DNA from: Rhizobium sp. BK650
Lineage (GTDB): Bacteria > Pseudomonadota > Alphaproteobacteria > Rhizobiales > Rhizobiaceae
Direction of reading: 5' to 3'
DNA length: 64,000 nucleotides
NCBI RefSeq assembly: GCF_014195325.1
Contig: NZ_JACIBK010000013.1
Span: 62,001 to 126,000, forward strand
Position numbers and translations under genes: made by a program. This document shows positions 43,730-51,899 of this stretch, in pieces. The notes beneath the pieces were generated by a model. That model was given only the letters and a program-made list of their open reading frames with translations, searched no databases and was not told where the DNA came from. How positions within the stretch are numbered: the first letter of the stretch is position 1; every line of letters begins with the position of its first letter.

Positions 43730-43984
43730 ATGGCCACGATGAACGTATCTCTTCCGGGCCCGATGAAAGATTGGGTCGAGGCGCAAGCAAAGACCGGGCG
43801 ATATTCCAATGCCAGCGACTACGTGCGCGATCTGATCCGCAGGGACCAAGTTCGCAGTGATAAGATTGCCGCCATGCAACGCTTCGTTGATGACGGTCTT
43901 AAAAGTGGTGTTGGTAGCCGGTCGAAGGACGAACTCTTTGCCGCGGCAGTCGCGCGTGGAGAAACGACGCACGGCAGCAGGTGA
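43730..43984 (+). CDS. parD: ParD/CopG-family antitoxin
   Basis: 84 residues, starting MATMNVSLPGPMKDWVEAQA. The ribbon-helix-helix with RYSNASDYVRDLIRRDQVRS and the tail SGVGSRSKDELFAAA are typical of ParD. ATG 43730 has TGGAGA 5 bases upstream. It overlaps the toxin gene as ATGA. It is the second ParDE-type module in the window, and its sequence differs from that at 20 kb. Confidence 0.85.
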   Translation: MATMNVSLPGPMKDWVEAQAKTGRYSNASDYVRDLIRRDQVRSDKIAAMQRFVDDGLKSGVGSRSKDELFAAAVARGETTHGSR

Positions 43985-44277
43985 TGCGTTTTAGCGTTTC
44001 AGTCGAAGCGGAAGAGGATATCATTGCGATCGCCGAACAAAGTGTGGGCATTTTCGGGACCGCACAGGCTAGGCGGTATCATGACGAATTGTTTGCGGTG
44101 CTTGATCTCATTGCAGCTAATCCGCGAACGGCGCGCGAGCGAGAAGAGATTTCGCCGCCAGTTAGAATCCATCCGTTCAAAGCCCATCTCATTGTCTACC
44201 GGATCGAGGAGAACGGAGCAATTTTCGTGATCCGGATACGGCATGGACATGAAGACTGGGCGAGCGATCCCGTTTAA
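43984..44277 (+). CDS. parE: ParE-family toxin
   Basis: 97 residues, RelE/ParE fold: FSVSVEAEEDIIAIAEQSVG, the central FGTAQARRYHDELFAVLDLI, and C-terminal IFVIRIRHGHEDWASDP with the usual arginine/histidine end. Partner of the upstream antitoxin. Confidence 0.87.
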   Translation: MRFSVSVEAEEDIIAIAEQSVGIFGTAQARRYHDELFAVLDLIAANPRTAREREEISPPVRIHPFKAHLIVYRIEENGAIFVIRIRHGHEDWASDPV

Positions 44278-44700
44278 GCACTCGCCGAGTGAATGAACAA
44301 GCACAGTTGCATGATGGGCGTTAAGGCGGGGAGTGTGACGCGTGTCCACATCATCTGGCATTCCCTAAATCGCTATTATCCCATGCTTTTATTTGCGGGA
44401 TCTGCTGTTCGATTCCCATATGTGGACGGCCCCCGACTCGCAAGATATTTCGAGATAATTTGATCTGATCGCTTGCGTCGAGGGCGCCGTTGTTCCGCCC
44501 GCCGACTTAATCACCGCCGGGCCGCACATCATGCGGTCGCGTTCACGAGATGGTCTGATACCGTCGAAGAGCTCCTTGCTTGATCTTGCGATCTTGAGCG
44601 GGGGACGGACCCGCTGCCAGCCATGAGATGAAAATCACGGGGGTGCAGGTTCCAATCCGTCCTAGAGTTTAGATGGGCCGAATGCTGCCGAATCGCCCAT
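44278..44700. other. Intergenic stretch between two toxin-antitoxin modules
   Basis: No gene supported. Near 44630-44665 the sequence GGGTGCAGGTTCCAATCCGT resembles the T-arm of a tRNA, but no full cloverleaf can be built. It might be the relic of an attachment site. Confidence 0.35.
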
Positions 44701-44703
44701 TGT

Positions 44704-44756
44704 GTAACGACAATGACTTTACGAATCTTGTAAAGATATTGTCGTTACGCTATAAT
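44704..44756 (+). promoter_or_regulatory. Promoter and operator of the DUF1778-GNAT module
   Basis: Perfect 11-bp arms GTAACGACAAT (44704-44714) and ATTGTCGTTAC (44738-44748) enclose a second inverted pair CTTTAC/GTAAAG. The promoter TTGTAA (44728-44733), 17 bases, TATAAT (44751-44756) overlaps it. A repressor dimer pair bound here would cover both promoter boxes, as expected for autoregulated toxin-antitoxin operons. Confidence 0.8.
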
Positions 44757-44778
44757 GGGTGCAAACAGGAGTTTCGCC

Positions 44779-45075
44779 ATGCCGACCTCACACACGAGCA
44801 AAAGCTCGGACGCAAGTGTACCGCTGAATATGCGCATCAAGCCTGCGACACGCAACTTGATCGATCGCGCCGCTGAATTGCTCGGTAAGACGCGGACGGA
44901 TTTCATGTTGGAGGCTTCCGAGCGCCGAGCCGAGGAGGTGCTTCTCGACCGCACTATCTTCACGGTAAGCGCGGAAATCTATGCTGAATACCTTGCCCGG
45001 CTCGACGCACCCGTGCAGCCCAATGAGCGTTTAGCACGCACCATGTCGACCAAAGCGCCGTGGGATGAGGCGTGA
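44779..45075 (+). CDS. DUF1778 antitoxin
   Basis: 98 residues starting MPTSHTSKSSDASVPLNMRI, with AGGAG eight bases upstream. The ribbon-helix-helix (PLNMRIKPATRNLIDRAAEL, GKTRTDFMLEASERRAEEV) and C-terminal toxin-binding tail match TacA/DUF1778 antitoxins. It precedes and overlaps a GNAT toxin gene. Confidence 0.88.
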   Translation: MPTSHTSKSSDASVPLNMRIKPATRNLIDRAAELLGKTRTDFMLEASERRAEEVLLDRTIFTVSAEIYAEYLARLDAPVQPNERLARTMSTKAPWDEA

Positions 45076-45569
45076 GCCTCAGCGCACCGGCACCGCTCGC
45101 CGACCATCATGAACTGTCCGAGTTCAATTGCGGCGTCGTTGAACTGGACGACTGGCTGCGACGTCGCGCCCGTTCTAATCAAACAAGCGGCGCATCGCGG
45201 ACCTTCGTCGTGTGCGAGGAGAGCCGTGTCATCGCCTATTACGCACTCGCTTCCGGCGCCGTCAAACAGCCGGAAGCGCCTGGCCGATTTCGGCGCAATA
45301 TGCCTGAACCAATTCCGGTCGCGGTGCTTGGTCGCCTCGCCATTGATCAATCCTACCACGGGCGCGGTATCGGCCGGGCATTGGTGCGCGACGCGGGCCT
45401 GCGCCTGCTCAATGCCGCTGAAGTACTTGGCATTCGAGGTATGCTTGTTCATGCGATTTCAGAAGACGCACGAGCCTTCTACGAGGCAGTCGGCTTCTTG
45501 TCATCTCCTTCCGACCCAATGATGCTGATGGTCGGATTGCAGGACATCAGTAACGCTCTGAACCCTTAG
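45072..45569 (+). CDS. GNAT-family toxin (TacT-like)
   Basis: 165 residues, GTG start overlapping the antitoxin stop. The acetyl-CoA site is DQSYHGRGIGRALVRDAGLR and the substrate-side FNCGVVELDDWLRRRA is characteristic of TacT/AtaT-type toxins. These acetylate the amino group of charged tRNAs and stop translation. The C-terminal YEAVGF motif is intact, so the toxin is probably functional. Confidence 0.88.
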   Translation: MSLSAPAPLADHHELSEFNCGVVELDDWLRRRARSNQTSGASRTFVVCEESRVIAYYALASGAVKQPEAPGRFRRNMPEPIPVAVLGRLAIDQSYHGRGIGRALVRDAGLRLLNAAEVLGIRGMLVHAISEDARAFYEAVGFLSSPSDPMMLMVGLQDISNALNP

Positions 45570-45970
45570 GCGAAACTCATCAAAATTTTGGTTGAATGCC
45601 CTCCAACTCGCTTCTAACTCGCTGAGTTTTTAGCAGAGGGGCCGATATCAAGTAGGAATACGCGCCGAACCAGCAGAACGTTTCCGGCAGCATCACTGGG
45701 GCTAGGATGCGGACGTGGTCCCGGCCAAGCGGCAGAACGCCTTGTCGAACGATCACAGCCTGTAAGCCGCAGTGCCAGCACTTTTAACGAAACCAGCGTT
45801 CAAACGCATATCACGACTGTTTCGGCGGGTGGCCGCCAGCAGGAGTCGCGCCTTAACAAGCAGGGGCGGGACCAAAAAAAGCTGGATTCCCCGTCCTTCT
45901 ATATGGAACTGGCCGTCATCGCGGCGCTGAGCAACACGAGCTACCAGACAAGTTTGATAAGGAAACCGCT
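45570..45970. other. Intergenic stretch, no supported gene
   Basis: About 400 bases with stops in all frames at close spacing. A short piece near 45900 (MELAVIAALSN) may be the end of a lost gene. It cannot be assigned. Confidence 0.35.
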
Positions 45971-46378
45971 ATGATCCAACATTACGGCCGAGTCATCGAC
46001 CACGTTCATCTGCGCGTCCGCGACCTCTCGGCGAGCAGGACATTCTATCGGGCGATTTGCGACGCGCTCTGTCTGCAGGATGCGTGGCGCGAGGATGACG
46101 ATCACTTTTCGATTGACGAAATCTACGTCGATGCAGCCAGCGACTACGTGTCGAAGGTGCACCTTGCATTCCAGGCCAGAAGCCATGAAGAAGTCGATGC
46201 CTTTCACGCCGCGGCAGTCGCAGCCGGAGGCACATCGAATGGCGGACCGGGTTTCAGGCCGTATCATGATCGGTACTATGCGGCTTTCGTCTTCGATCCT
46301 GATGGCAACAACATCGAAGCCGTCTGCGACGGTCCGACAAAGAGGAGCGCGGCCTCGGTGATTTCGCAGCGGATCTGA
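45971..46378 (+). CDS. VOC family protein
   Basis: 135 residues starting MIQHYGRVIDHVHLRVRDLS behind AAGGAAA. The glyoxalase-like pattern (VIDHVHLRVRDLSASRTFYR and YAAFVFDPDGNNIEAVCDG, with His and Glu metal-ligand positions) is complete. Function unassigned. The gene opposite (46420-47295) is a hydrolase; no shared pathway is evident. Confidence 0.82.
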   Translation: MIQHYGRVIDHVHLRVRDLSASRTFYRAICDALCLQDAWREDDDHFSIDEIYVDAASDYVSKVHLAFQARSHEEVDAFHAAAVAAGGTSNGGPGFRPYHDRYYAAFVFDPDGNNIEAVCDGPTKRSAASVISQRI

Positions 46379-46419
46379 ATCCGGGCATTGCTTAAGCGTC
46401 ATCGCCGCCAGCAGTGCGA

Positions 46420-47295
46420 TCAACTGTCAAGAAAGATCGCCAGCTCGCGGGCCACAGCGTCGGGATCTTCGCGCTGCGGAAAATGGCCGACGTTCTGAAG
46501 CGCAATACGCTCGAACGGCCCTGAGAATTTCTCATGAAGGGCTTCGGAAATCGCCGGAGGATTGACGCCGTCTTCCAGACCCTGGAAGTAAATTGTCGGA
46601 AGTGACAGCGATTTCGTCTGCTTGATACGATCTTCAAGCCACATGCTTGACGGATCGGGGTCGGCTTCGCCCCAGCGAACCCGGTAGCTGTGCAGCGTGA
46701 CCGCCACCCAGTCAGGATTGTCGAACGATTTCGACACGCCATCAAAGGTCGTCTCGTCGAACCAACCGTCCGGGCTCCAGTTCTCCCACTGGATCCTCGC
46801 AAAACCATGGGGATCCTTGGCGATCGCTTCAGCACCACGTCCAGTGGCCATGAACCAGTGATACCAGTATCGTTGAGCCTGCCGGAATGTCGGCGTCTTC
46901 AACCCTCCCATCCGGGGCAGTGAAGACAGAAGCGCCATTTTCCTCACGCGCTGTGGCCAGCCGATCGCCAGACCCTCGGCGATGTTCGATCCCCAGTCGT
47001 GCCCGGCGACTGAAAAAGTATCGATCCCAAGACCATCCATCAGAGCGATCGCGTCCATGGCCAGGATGGCGCCGTTGGCCGTGCGGAGTACCTTGTCGTT
47101 AAGAAAGACACTGCTGCCGAAGCCTCGAAGGTAAGGTGCAATCAGCCGAAGATTGCGATCAGCAAGCCGCGACGACACTGCCTCCCATGTGGATGCATCG
47201 TCCGGCCAGCCATGCAGGAGCAGAACCGGCCGGCCGCGTTTTGCTCCGGACTCAATGAAATTGATACGCAAAGTGTCGGTATCCACATGTGGCAT
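46420..47295 (-). CDS. Alpha/beta hydrolase, epoxide hydrolase-like
   Basis: 291 residues. The oxyanion-hole motif HGWPDDASTWE and the nucleophile elbow AGHDWGSN, with Asp at the centre, point to the epoxide hydrolase/haloalkane dehalogenase branch and not to esterases. The C-terminal LQNVGHFPQREDPDAV holds the catalytic His. The substrate cannot be told from sequence. It starts at MPHVDTDTLRINFIESG. Confidence 0.83.
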   Translation of the reverse strand: MPHVDTDTLRINFIESGAKRGRPVLLLHGWPDDASTWEAVSSRLADRNLRLIAPYLRGFGSSVFLNDKVLRTANGAILAMDAIALMDGLGIDTFSVAGHDWGSNIAEGLAIGWPQRVRKMALLSSLPRMGGLKTPTFRQAQRYWYHWFMATGRGAEAIAKDPHGFARIQWENWSPDGWFDETTFDGVSKSFDNPDWVAVTLHSYRVRWGEADPDPSSMWLEDRIKQTKSLSLPTIYFQGLEDGVNPPAISEALHEKFSGPFERIALQNVGHFPQREDPDAVARELAIFLDS

Positions 47296-47535
47296 GGCAG
47301 CTTTCCTCGTTGCTCGTCACAACCGAAACATAGGCTTGGTTCCAGTTGATCCAATGCCCTCTGGGACCGAAGAGAGCATGGGCCGCCATGTCGCCGTCGC
47401 TTAGGAACAACCTTGGACGCCGTACCTTTAATCAGCGAAAGGTTCAGCAGCGAAAGCGTGGCCTCTCGCCCCCTGATGCCGCAATCGGGCAGCCCCACAC
47501 TTTTTGTTTCTTGTTTCAATCAGCCGCCACGTAGA

Positions 47536-47592
47536 TTTCAAATGGTCAGAGCTTTACTTTCAATCGGTCATTGCCGTAGTTTCAAAAGGTCA
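47536..47592 (+). repeat. Three 13-bp direct repeats with exact 22-bp period
   Basis: TTTCAAATGGTCA (47536), TTTCAATCGGTCA (47558) and TTTCAAAAGGTCA (47580): starts are exactly 22 bases apart, two helical turns. A further copy, TTTCAAATGGTGA, lies at 47988-48000. A ribosome-site-like CACCAAAGGAGTGA follows the third. This is the pattern of multiple transposase-binding repeats at the ends of IS21-family elements; no istA/istB genes remain. Confidence 0.6.
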
Positions 47593-47616
47593 CCAAAGGA
47601 GTGAGCTGGGCGCTGT

Positions 47617-47865
47617 AAGAAGGTTCACGACGCGCTTCTCGTTATCGCATCGACCCTTCCCAATTTCGACAGGGCGTTCGGTACGAAGGCAGAGGTCGAC
47701 CCGATCCGCCATTTGCTGGGCGCTGCCTACGCGTGGGGCGGAAACCCCGATAAAGACGCCAGATATCTCAACATTACTGCAGAAAAGAACGACGGCACGA
47801 CCATCTACAAAATCAAGGTCAAGGACGTGCCTGTCGACGGATTATGGTCCACCATCGACACGGCG
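47617..47865 (+). pseudogene. DUF1254/DUF1214 protein fragment
   Basis: The frame reads AFGTKAEVDPIRHLLGAAYA, WGGNPDKDARYLNITAEKND and KVKDVPVDGLWSTI, which fits the C-terminal DUF1214 part of DUF1254 family proteins. It has no start codon and loses similarity after LWSTI. It lies between the 22-bp-period repeats and a fourth repeat copy, so it was probably left by rearrangement. Confidence 0.5.
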
Positions 47866-48019
47866 TCGGCCCCTTTTTTGCGGATTGCGGCCAGACCTCG
47901 TAGTCAAGGTGTGAGCGTGACCAGCGCTTACGCTGAACAGGCAGGTGCGCAACGATTTCGTGAAAATCCCTCCGAGAGCCGGTAGGATTTCAAATGGTGA
48001 TCCATACGGCGATGCCCGA

Positions 48020-48361
48020 CTAGCGGACGTGTGATCGCCATTCACCCGATTTCTGGGTCTTCGCCGCCGTTGCGCGAGATCGAGATTTCCGCTCGTCGTC
48101 CGGCAGAACCTTGAACCCAGCATCTCTGGCGACGTTCACGAAGGCGACCCTTGCCTTTGAGGCGTCCTGCTCGCCCTGCAACGCCCGAAAGCAGGTTGCG
48201 AGTGCGTGCTGCCAGCCAGTGTCGTTTGGCTTCTTCCACCACTCGTTCGCCATCAGGATTCCCATGATGTCTTCTACGGTACTCGCGATCCTGGGGCGAT
48301 CCGAACCCGGCAGAAAAACGGCGATCTCTCTGATCGGCATCGATGCGATGTCATCCATCAC
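48020..48361 (-). CDS. DUF982 domain protein
   Basis: 113 residues (MMDDIASMPIREIAVFLPGS). The pattern STVEDIMGILMANEWWKKPN, GWQHALATCFRALQGE and ARVAFVNVARDAGFKVLPDD is that of DUF982, a small family nearly restricted to Rhizobiales. The basic C-terminal tail is extra. It follows the ku genes on the same strand with a 9-base gap, so it may be cotranscribed. Function unknown. Confidence 0.78.
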   Translation of the reverse strand: MMDDIASMPIREIAVFLPGSDRPRIASTVEDIMGILMANEWWKKPNDTGWQHALATCFRALQGEQDASKARVAFVNVARDAGFKVLPDDERKSRSRATAAKTQKSGEWRSHVR

Positions 48362-48370
48362 GGTACCTCC

Positions 48371-49183
48371 CTAGCCAGCCTTAGTCTTCAGATCTGTTTC
48401 GATCGATTTCCGCAGGGCATCCATGATGTTGATGACGTTCGAGGCGGGAGCTCCGGCCTCCGTCTTCTTGCCCTTGGCAGTCTTCCTCGATTTGAGGAGC
48501 TTCTTCTTCTCTTCAATGAGTTTCAGTAGGCTTTCCTGTATGGGGTCGCTGACCATGTCCGGCGACCAGCGGGCTGACTTTCGTTTGATAAGTTGTTGGA
48601 TCAGCGGAACGAGATCCGGGTCGGCCTTCTCGTCGATGTCTTCGAAGTAATTTTCTTCAGGACGAACCTCGTCGCCGAACCGCAAGCTCCACAGAACGAT
48701 GCCTTCATCGCGGGGTTCGAGGATAACGGCGCGTTCCCTTCGACCCATGACGAGTTTCGAGACACCCAGGACCTTTTCGGCCTTCATCGCGTCTCGGATG
48801 ACCGCGAAGGCTTCATTTCCGACCGGGTCGTCCGGCATCAGATAGTGTGCCTTCTCCAGATAGATCCATTCGATACTGTCCGCGGGAACAAATCTCTCGA
48901 TGTCGATTGTCTTCACCGTCTCGAGTGCCACCGCGTCGAGATCGTCGTCGGTCAAGATGACATAGTCGTCCTCGCCTCGGGCATACCCCTTTGCTTCGTT
49001 GTTCTCCTTCACCGGCTTGCCGGTCACCGAGTCGATGTATTGGGAAACCACCCGGTTTCCAGTGTCTTTGTTCAGGGTGTGGAAACGGACCTTCTCGGAT
49101 TCCGAGGTCGCCGGGGTCATCGCCACCGGGCACGTGACCAGCGAAAGCTTCAGGTAGCCTTTCCAATAGTATTTCGGAGCCAT
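48371..49183 (-). CDS. ku: Bacterial Ku protein (second of tandem pair)
   Basis: 270 residues, Ku-core fold: YYWKGYLKLSLVTCPVAMTP at the N-terminus, VVSQYIDSVTGKPVKENNEA, YVILTDDDLDAVALETVKTI, and LVMGRRERAVILEPRDEGIV in the second half. The C-terminus is lysine-rich (EEKKKLLKSRKTAKGKK). Ku binds double-strand ends and recruits LigD for non-homologous end joining. It follows the other ku gene after 11 bases. Rhizobia often carry several ku genes, including adjacent pairs that may form heterodimers. No ligD is present in the window. Confidence 0.92.
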   Translation of the reverse strand: MAPKYYWKGYLKLSLVTCPVAMTPATSESEKVRFHTLNKDTGNRVVSQYIDSVTGKPVKENNEAKGYARGEDDYVILTDDDLDAVALETVKTIDIERFVPADSIEWIYLEKAHYLMPDDPVGNEAFAVIRDAMKAEKVLGVSKLVMGRRERAVILEPRDEGIVLWSLRFGDEVRPEENYFEDIDEKADPDLVPLIQQLIKRKSARWSPDMVSDPIQESLLKLIEEKKKLLKSRKTAKGKKTEAGAPASNVINIMDALRKSIETDLKTKAG

Positions 49184-49194
49184 GACCTATCTCC

Positions 49195-50103
49195 TCAGCC
49201 AGCCTTGCGTTGCGCGACTGATCTCGAAGAAGCCGTCTTCGAAGCCGTCCCACGGGCGGGAGGCTGCCGCCCCTTGCTAGCATTGGCATTGGCGGCTGTG
49301 CGTTTCGGTTTTTCCGCCGCAGCTTTCATCATCCCGGCGCTTTGGCGAAGAGCGGCCAACAGGTCGTTAGGCTTGGAGACGTCGACTTTCTTCGGCTTCG
49401 GCAGTGGGCGGCCCTCTATCTTTGCCTTCACGAGATCGGCAAGGGCAGCTTCGTAGCGGTCTGCGAATGTGGCGGGATCGAACTCGCCCTTCTTGGTGCT
49501 GATGATGTGCTTGGCGAGATCCATCATCTCGCTCTGGATCTTGATCTTCGGCATCCCTTCGAACGCCTTTTTGGAAGACCGAACCTCGTAGTCGTATTGC
49601 AGCGTGGTCGCGATCAGGCCTTTCCCATGAGGGTGTATGAGTACGGTGCGCATCCGACGGAAGAGGACTGCGCGCGCGATGGCTGCCACCTTCGACTTCG
49701 TCATGCCATCGCGTAGGGCGGCGAAAGCGTCGCCAGTCATTTTGTCAGGTGTGAGATAGTAGGGCTTATCGAAATAAACGTCATCCACATCTGAGATCGG
49801 AATGAACGCATGGATGTCGAGCGTCTTGTTGCTGTCGGGGATTGTTGCGGCAACTTCTTCCGGATCAACGATGATGTATTGACCATTGTCGATCTCGAAG
49901 CCTTTGGTCTGCTTCTCCTTCGGGACGGGATCCTCAGTCTCGCTGTCGATGAAGACTCGATTGACCCTGTTGCCAGACGCCTTGTTGATCGTGTTGAAGG
50001 TTATGCGCTCGCTGGTCGAAGCGGCAGTGTAGAGAGCGACTCCGCAGCTCACCTCGCCGAACTTCAGGAAGCCCTTCCACTGTGCTCGCATACCACTTGC
50101 CAT
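49195..50103 (-). CDS. ku: Bacterial Ku protein (first of tandem pair)
   Basis: 302 residues starting MASGMRAQWKGFLKFGEVSC. Ku-core motifs VNRVFIDSETEDPVPKEKQT, YIIVDPEEVAATIPDSNKTL and AVLFRRMRTVLIHPHGKGLI are present. A long basic, Ala/Lys-rich C-terminal tail (about 255-302) probably contacts DNA. It is clearly diverged from the downstream Ku, which fits a specialised heterodimer more than a recent duplication. Confidence 0.92.
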   Translation of the reverse strand: MASGMRAQWKGFLKFGEVSCGVALYTAASTSERITFNTINKASGNRVNRVFIDSETEDPVPKEKQTKGFEIDNGQYIIVDPEEVAATIPDSNKTLDIHAFIPISDVDDVYFDKPYYLTPDKMTGDAFAALRDGMTKSKVAAIARAVLFRRMRTVLIHPHGKGLIATTLQYDYEVRSSKKAFEGMPKIKIQSEMMDLAKHIISTKKGEFDPATFADRYEAALADLVKAKIEGRPLPKPKKVDVSKPNDLLAALRQSAGMMKAAAEKPKRTAANANASKGRQPPARGTASKTASSRSVAQRKAG

Positions 50104-50152
50104 GACACTTCCCCCCGAATCACTCAGTCGCGACTCAAAGACGTGCGAAGGC

Positions 50153-50177
50153 GATTCGTTCCGACTCGAAACGAATC
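50153..50177. promoter_or_regulatory. Inverted repeat upstream of the ku genes
   Basis: GATTCGTT-N9-AACGAATC, perfect 8-bp arms, 50 bases upstream of the first ku start. Probable operator or promoter element of the ku/DUF982 operon. Confidence 0.5.
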
Positions 50178-50376
50178 ATTTTTCAAGGAGTTATCGAATC
50201 TTCTTCAAGCGGCGATTAGTTTCGTCGGTCGGTTGCATTTATGCGGTTCATTAAGGGCGGTGGTAGCAAAAAACAGCGGACCGTTCGCTACGAGAGCCAG
50301 CACCTCCGATTTCCGGGGAACCACCGGAATCCCTATGAGTTTCTTCTGCGGTTTACAAACGCAAAGGAGAAACTCA

Positions 50377-50553
50377 ATGGCACAGACATCGCGCGGACGC
50401 GCTCAGGATCGTGCGAAGGTCGCAGCAGGACAGGATCATGAGGTAAAGTACGAAGCCAAGAAGGAAAGTGTGTCGAAAGAGACCGTCAAGAAAGCGGTCA
50501 AGAGCGCCGGAAACTCGCGGAAGAAAGTTGAAGCGGAGATCGGCCGCCACTAA
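50377..50553 (+). CDS. DUF3606 domain protein
   Basis: 58 residues (MAQTSRGRAQDRAKVAAGQD) behind AAAGGAGA. HEVKYEAKKESVSKETVKKA and VKSAGNSRKKVEAEI match the DUF3606 pattern, a short family abundant on rhizobial plasmids and usually linked to stress or DNA-repair genes. Its lysine content suggests nucleic-acid contact. It is divergent from the ku genes. Confidence 0.75.
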   Translation: MAQTSRGRAQDRAKVAAGQDHEVKYEAKKESVSKETVKKAVKSAGNSRKKVEAEIGRH

Positions 50554-50569
50554 CGAGGCGAGGTAACTG

Positions 50570-50806
50570 ATGTCCAAGCCAGCACAAGATGGCCGCTCAA
50601 TGATGTCGACCGCGGTGAAGGAATGGTATGTGTATTACAACGTGGGCTGGGACGATCAGGCCTCATCGTTCTTATGCGATGCCGCAATTGAACTTTACAA
50701 CGAGGGCTGTCGGTCCGCCGAGGATATGGCCGCCATCCTCATCAGAACGTATGTCGGACTTGCGGCGACCCGCGTAAACGCACCGTCCTCGAATTCAGTG
50801 CACTGA
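50570..50806 (+). CDS. Small hypothetical protein
   Basis: 78 residues starting MSKPAQDGRSMMSTAVKEWY behind CGAGGTAACTG. YNVGWDDQASSFLCDAAIEL and SAEDMAAILIRTYVGLA suggest two helices. Family not recognised. It follows DUF3606 after 16 bases and is probably in the same transcript. Confidence 0.55.
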   Translation: MSKPAQDGRSMMSTAVKEWYVYYNVGWDDQASSFLCDAAIELYNEGCRSAEDMAAILIRTYVGLAATRVNAPSSNSVH

Positions 50807-50942
50807 TCAGGGCGGAACTGGGCGAACCCGTTGCATGTTGTCCGACCGCGCATCTCCAGGGCCACGAATTCAAGAACGATCACAACATGGTCCGGAACTT
50901 CGACGCCCTCCCGAAGTTCTGTTTGCGGCCACGGAGGACGTC

Positions 50943-51203
50943 ATGGACTACGAAGAAATCAGACGGCGTGCATATGAGAAGTGGGAAGCTGAAGGTCGTC
51001 CGGAAGGCGAGCACGATCGCCACTGGACCGAAGCCGAGAAGGAAGTTGCCGGCGGCGAGCTCCCGCAGACGTCGTCGCCCGCTCACCACAGCGGAGTAAA
51101 CGTCCCGGAAGGCAATGCCCAGACGACGTCTGATGCGGTTCCCTCCGACAGCGGCCGACCGGGAAGCTTCAAGCCCGGCGAACTCGCTTCCGAGAACAAG
51201 TAG
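50943..51203 (+). CDS. DUF2934 domain protein
   Basis: 86 residues (MDYEEIRRRAYEKWEAEGRP) after GGAGGACGTC. The N-terminal 35 residues are the DUF2934 motif (IRxRAYxxWExEGRPxGxxxxHW). The rest is a low-complexity, polar tail. DUF2934 genes are common small cargo of rhizobial replicons; no function is established. Confidence 0.75.
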   Translation: MDYEEIRRRAYEKWEAEGRPEGEHDRHWTEAEKEVAGGELPQTSSPAHHSGVNVPEGNAQTTSDAVPSDSGRPGSFKPGELASENK

Positions 51204-51403
51204 ATACAAGCGGCCTCCTACCTCCTGGACGGATTCGCCGATAGCTATGATCTGCCACGGCTCGTCGTCCCGAGGATCGGCCCAGCGTGTCCGAACATAT
51301 GCTCTTACAGCATTGCCAACTCACCGCAGAAGCTCGGACTTCGACCCCGATCGGCCCTTGGCACGGTCAAGGAGACGCCTGACCATTACAGTGGAATGCG
51401 CGT

Positions 51404-51853
51404 TTACGGACGATTGACGACACCTCTGCATATACCGCTGCGAACGACATGGCAGCACGGACGCGGCTGTGGGTGGCGGCGCGAGAGGCGGGACCTTTGG
51501 CTGACTGGTACCACCTCCCCATTATCGGGCGTTGACGAATGCTCGCCGGGATTTTGCGAAGGTAGTCTGCAGTCTTCAATCCGAGTCAGATCGCAGACGA
51601 TGGAGCTTTGTTTCCCTGCCGGAGAATGTGGCCACCAACCTTCTTGCCGGATCCTCGCCATCCTCGTCCAACTCACCTCGGGCGTAACGTCAACTTCTTC
51701 GTCCGGAGCGATCTTTATCCCTGCGGAGTTTAATAATGTCACGGGCAGGAAGCGCCGTGTTGTGTTGCAAAGACCGCACCGGACGACGAGGAGGTCCCCG
51801 ACTGCGCTCGCGTCTGTCAAAGACCAACGCGAGAGCTTCTTCGCCTTGTTCAT
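51404..51853 (-). CDS. Hypothetical protein, possibly truncated
   Basis: 149 residues. The first 75 (SLTDASAVGDLLVVRCGLCN, TTRRFLPVTLLN) resemble small rhizobial proteins with a Cys-x2-Cys zinc-ribbon-like beginning. The second half is low-complexity (arginine, proline) and may be out of its original frame. The real product may therefore be shorter, or this is a decayed gene. Confidence 0.4.
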   Translation of the reverse strand: MNKAKKLSRWSLTDASAVGDLLVVRCGLCNTTRRFLPVTLLNSAGIKIAPDEEVDVTPEVSWTRMARIRQEGWWPHSPAGKQSSIVCDLTRIEDCRLPSQNPGEHSSTPDNGEVVPVSQRSRLSRRHPQPRPCCHVVRSGICRGVVNRP

Positions 51854-51899
51854 TTCTGCCAGGGTAGCCTCGCCGTTGGTGTTGAGGCGGGGCGAGATG

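Noticed and set aside
44630..44665. tRNA-like segment GGGTGCAGGTTCCAATCCGT
   Set aside because: Only a T-arm-like part fits; no acceptor, D or anticodon arms can be paired around it.
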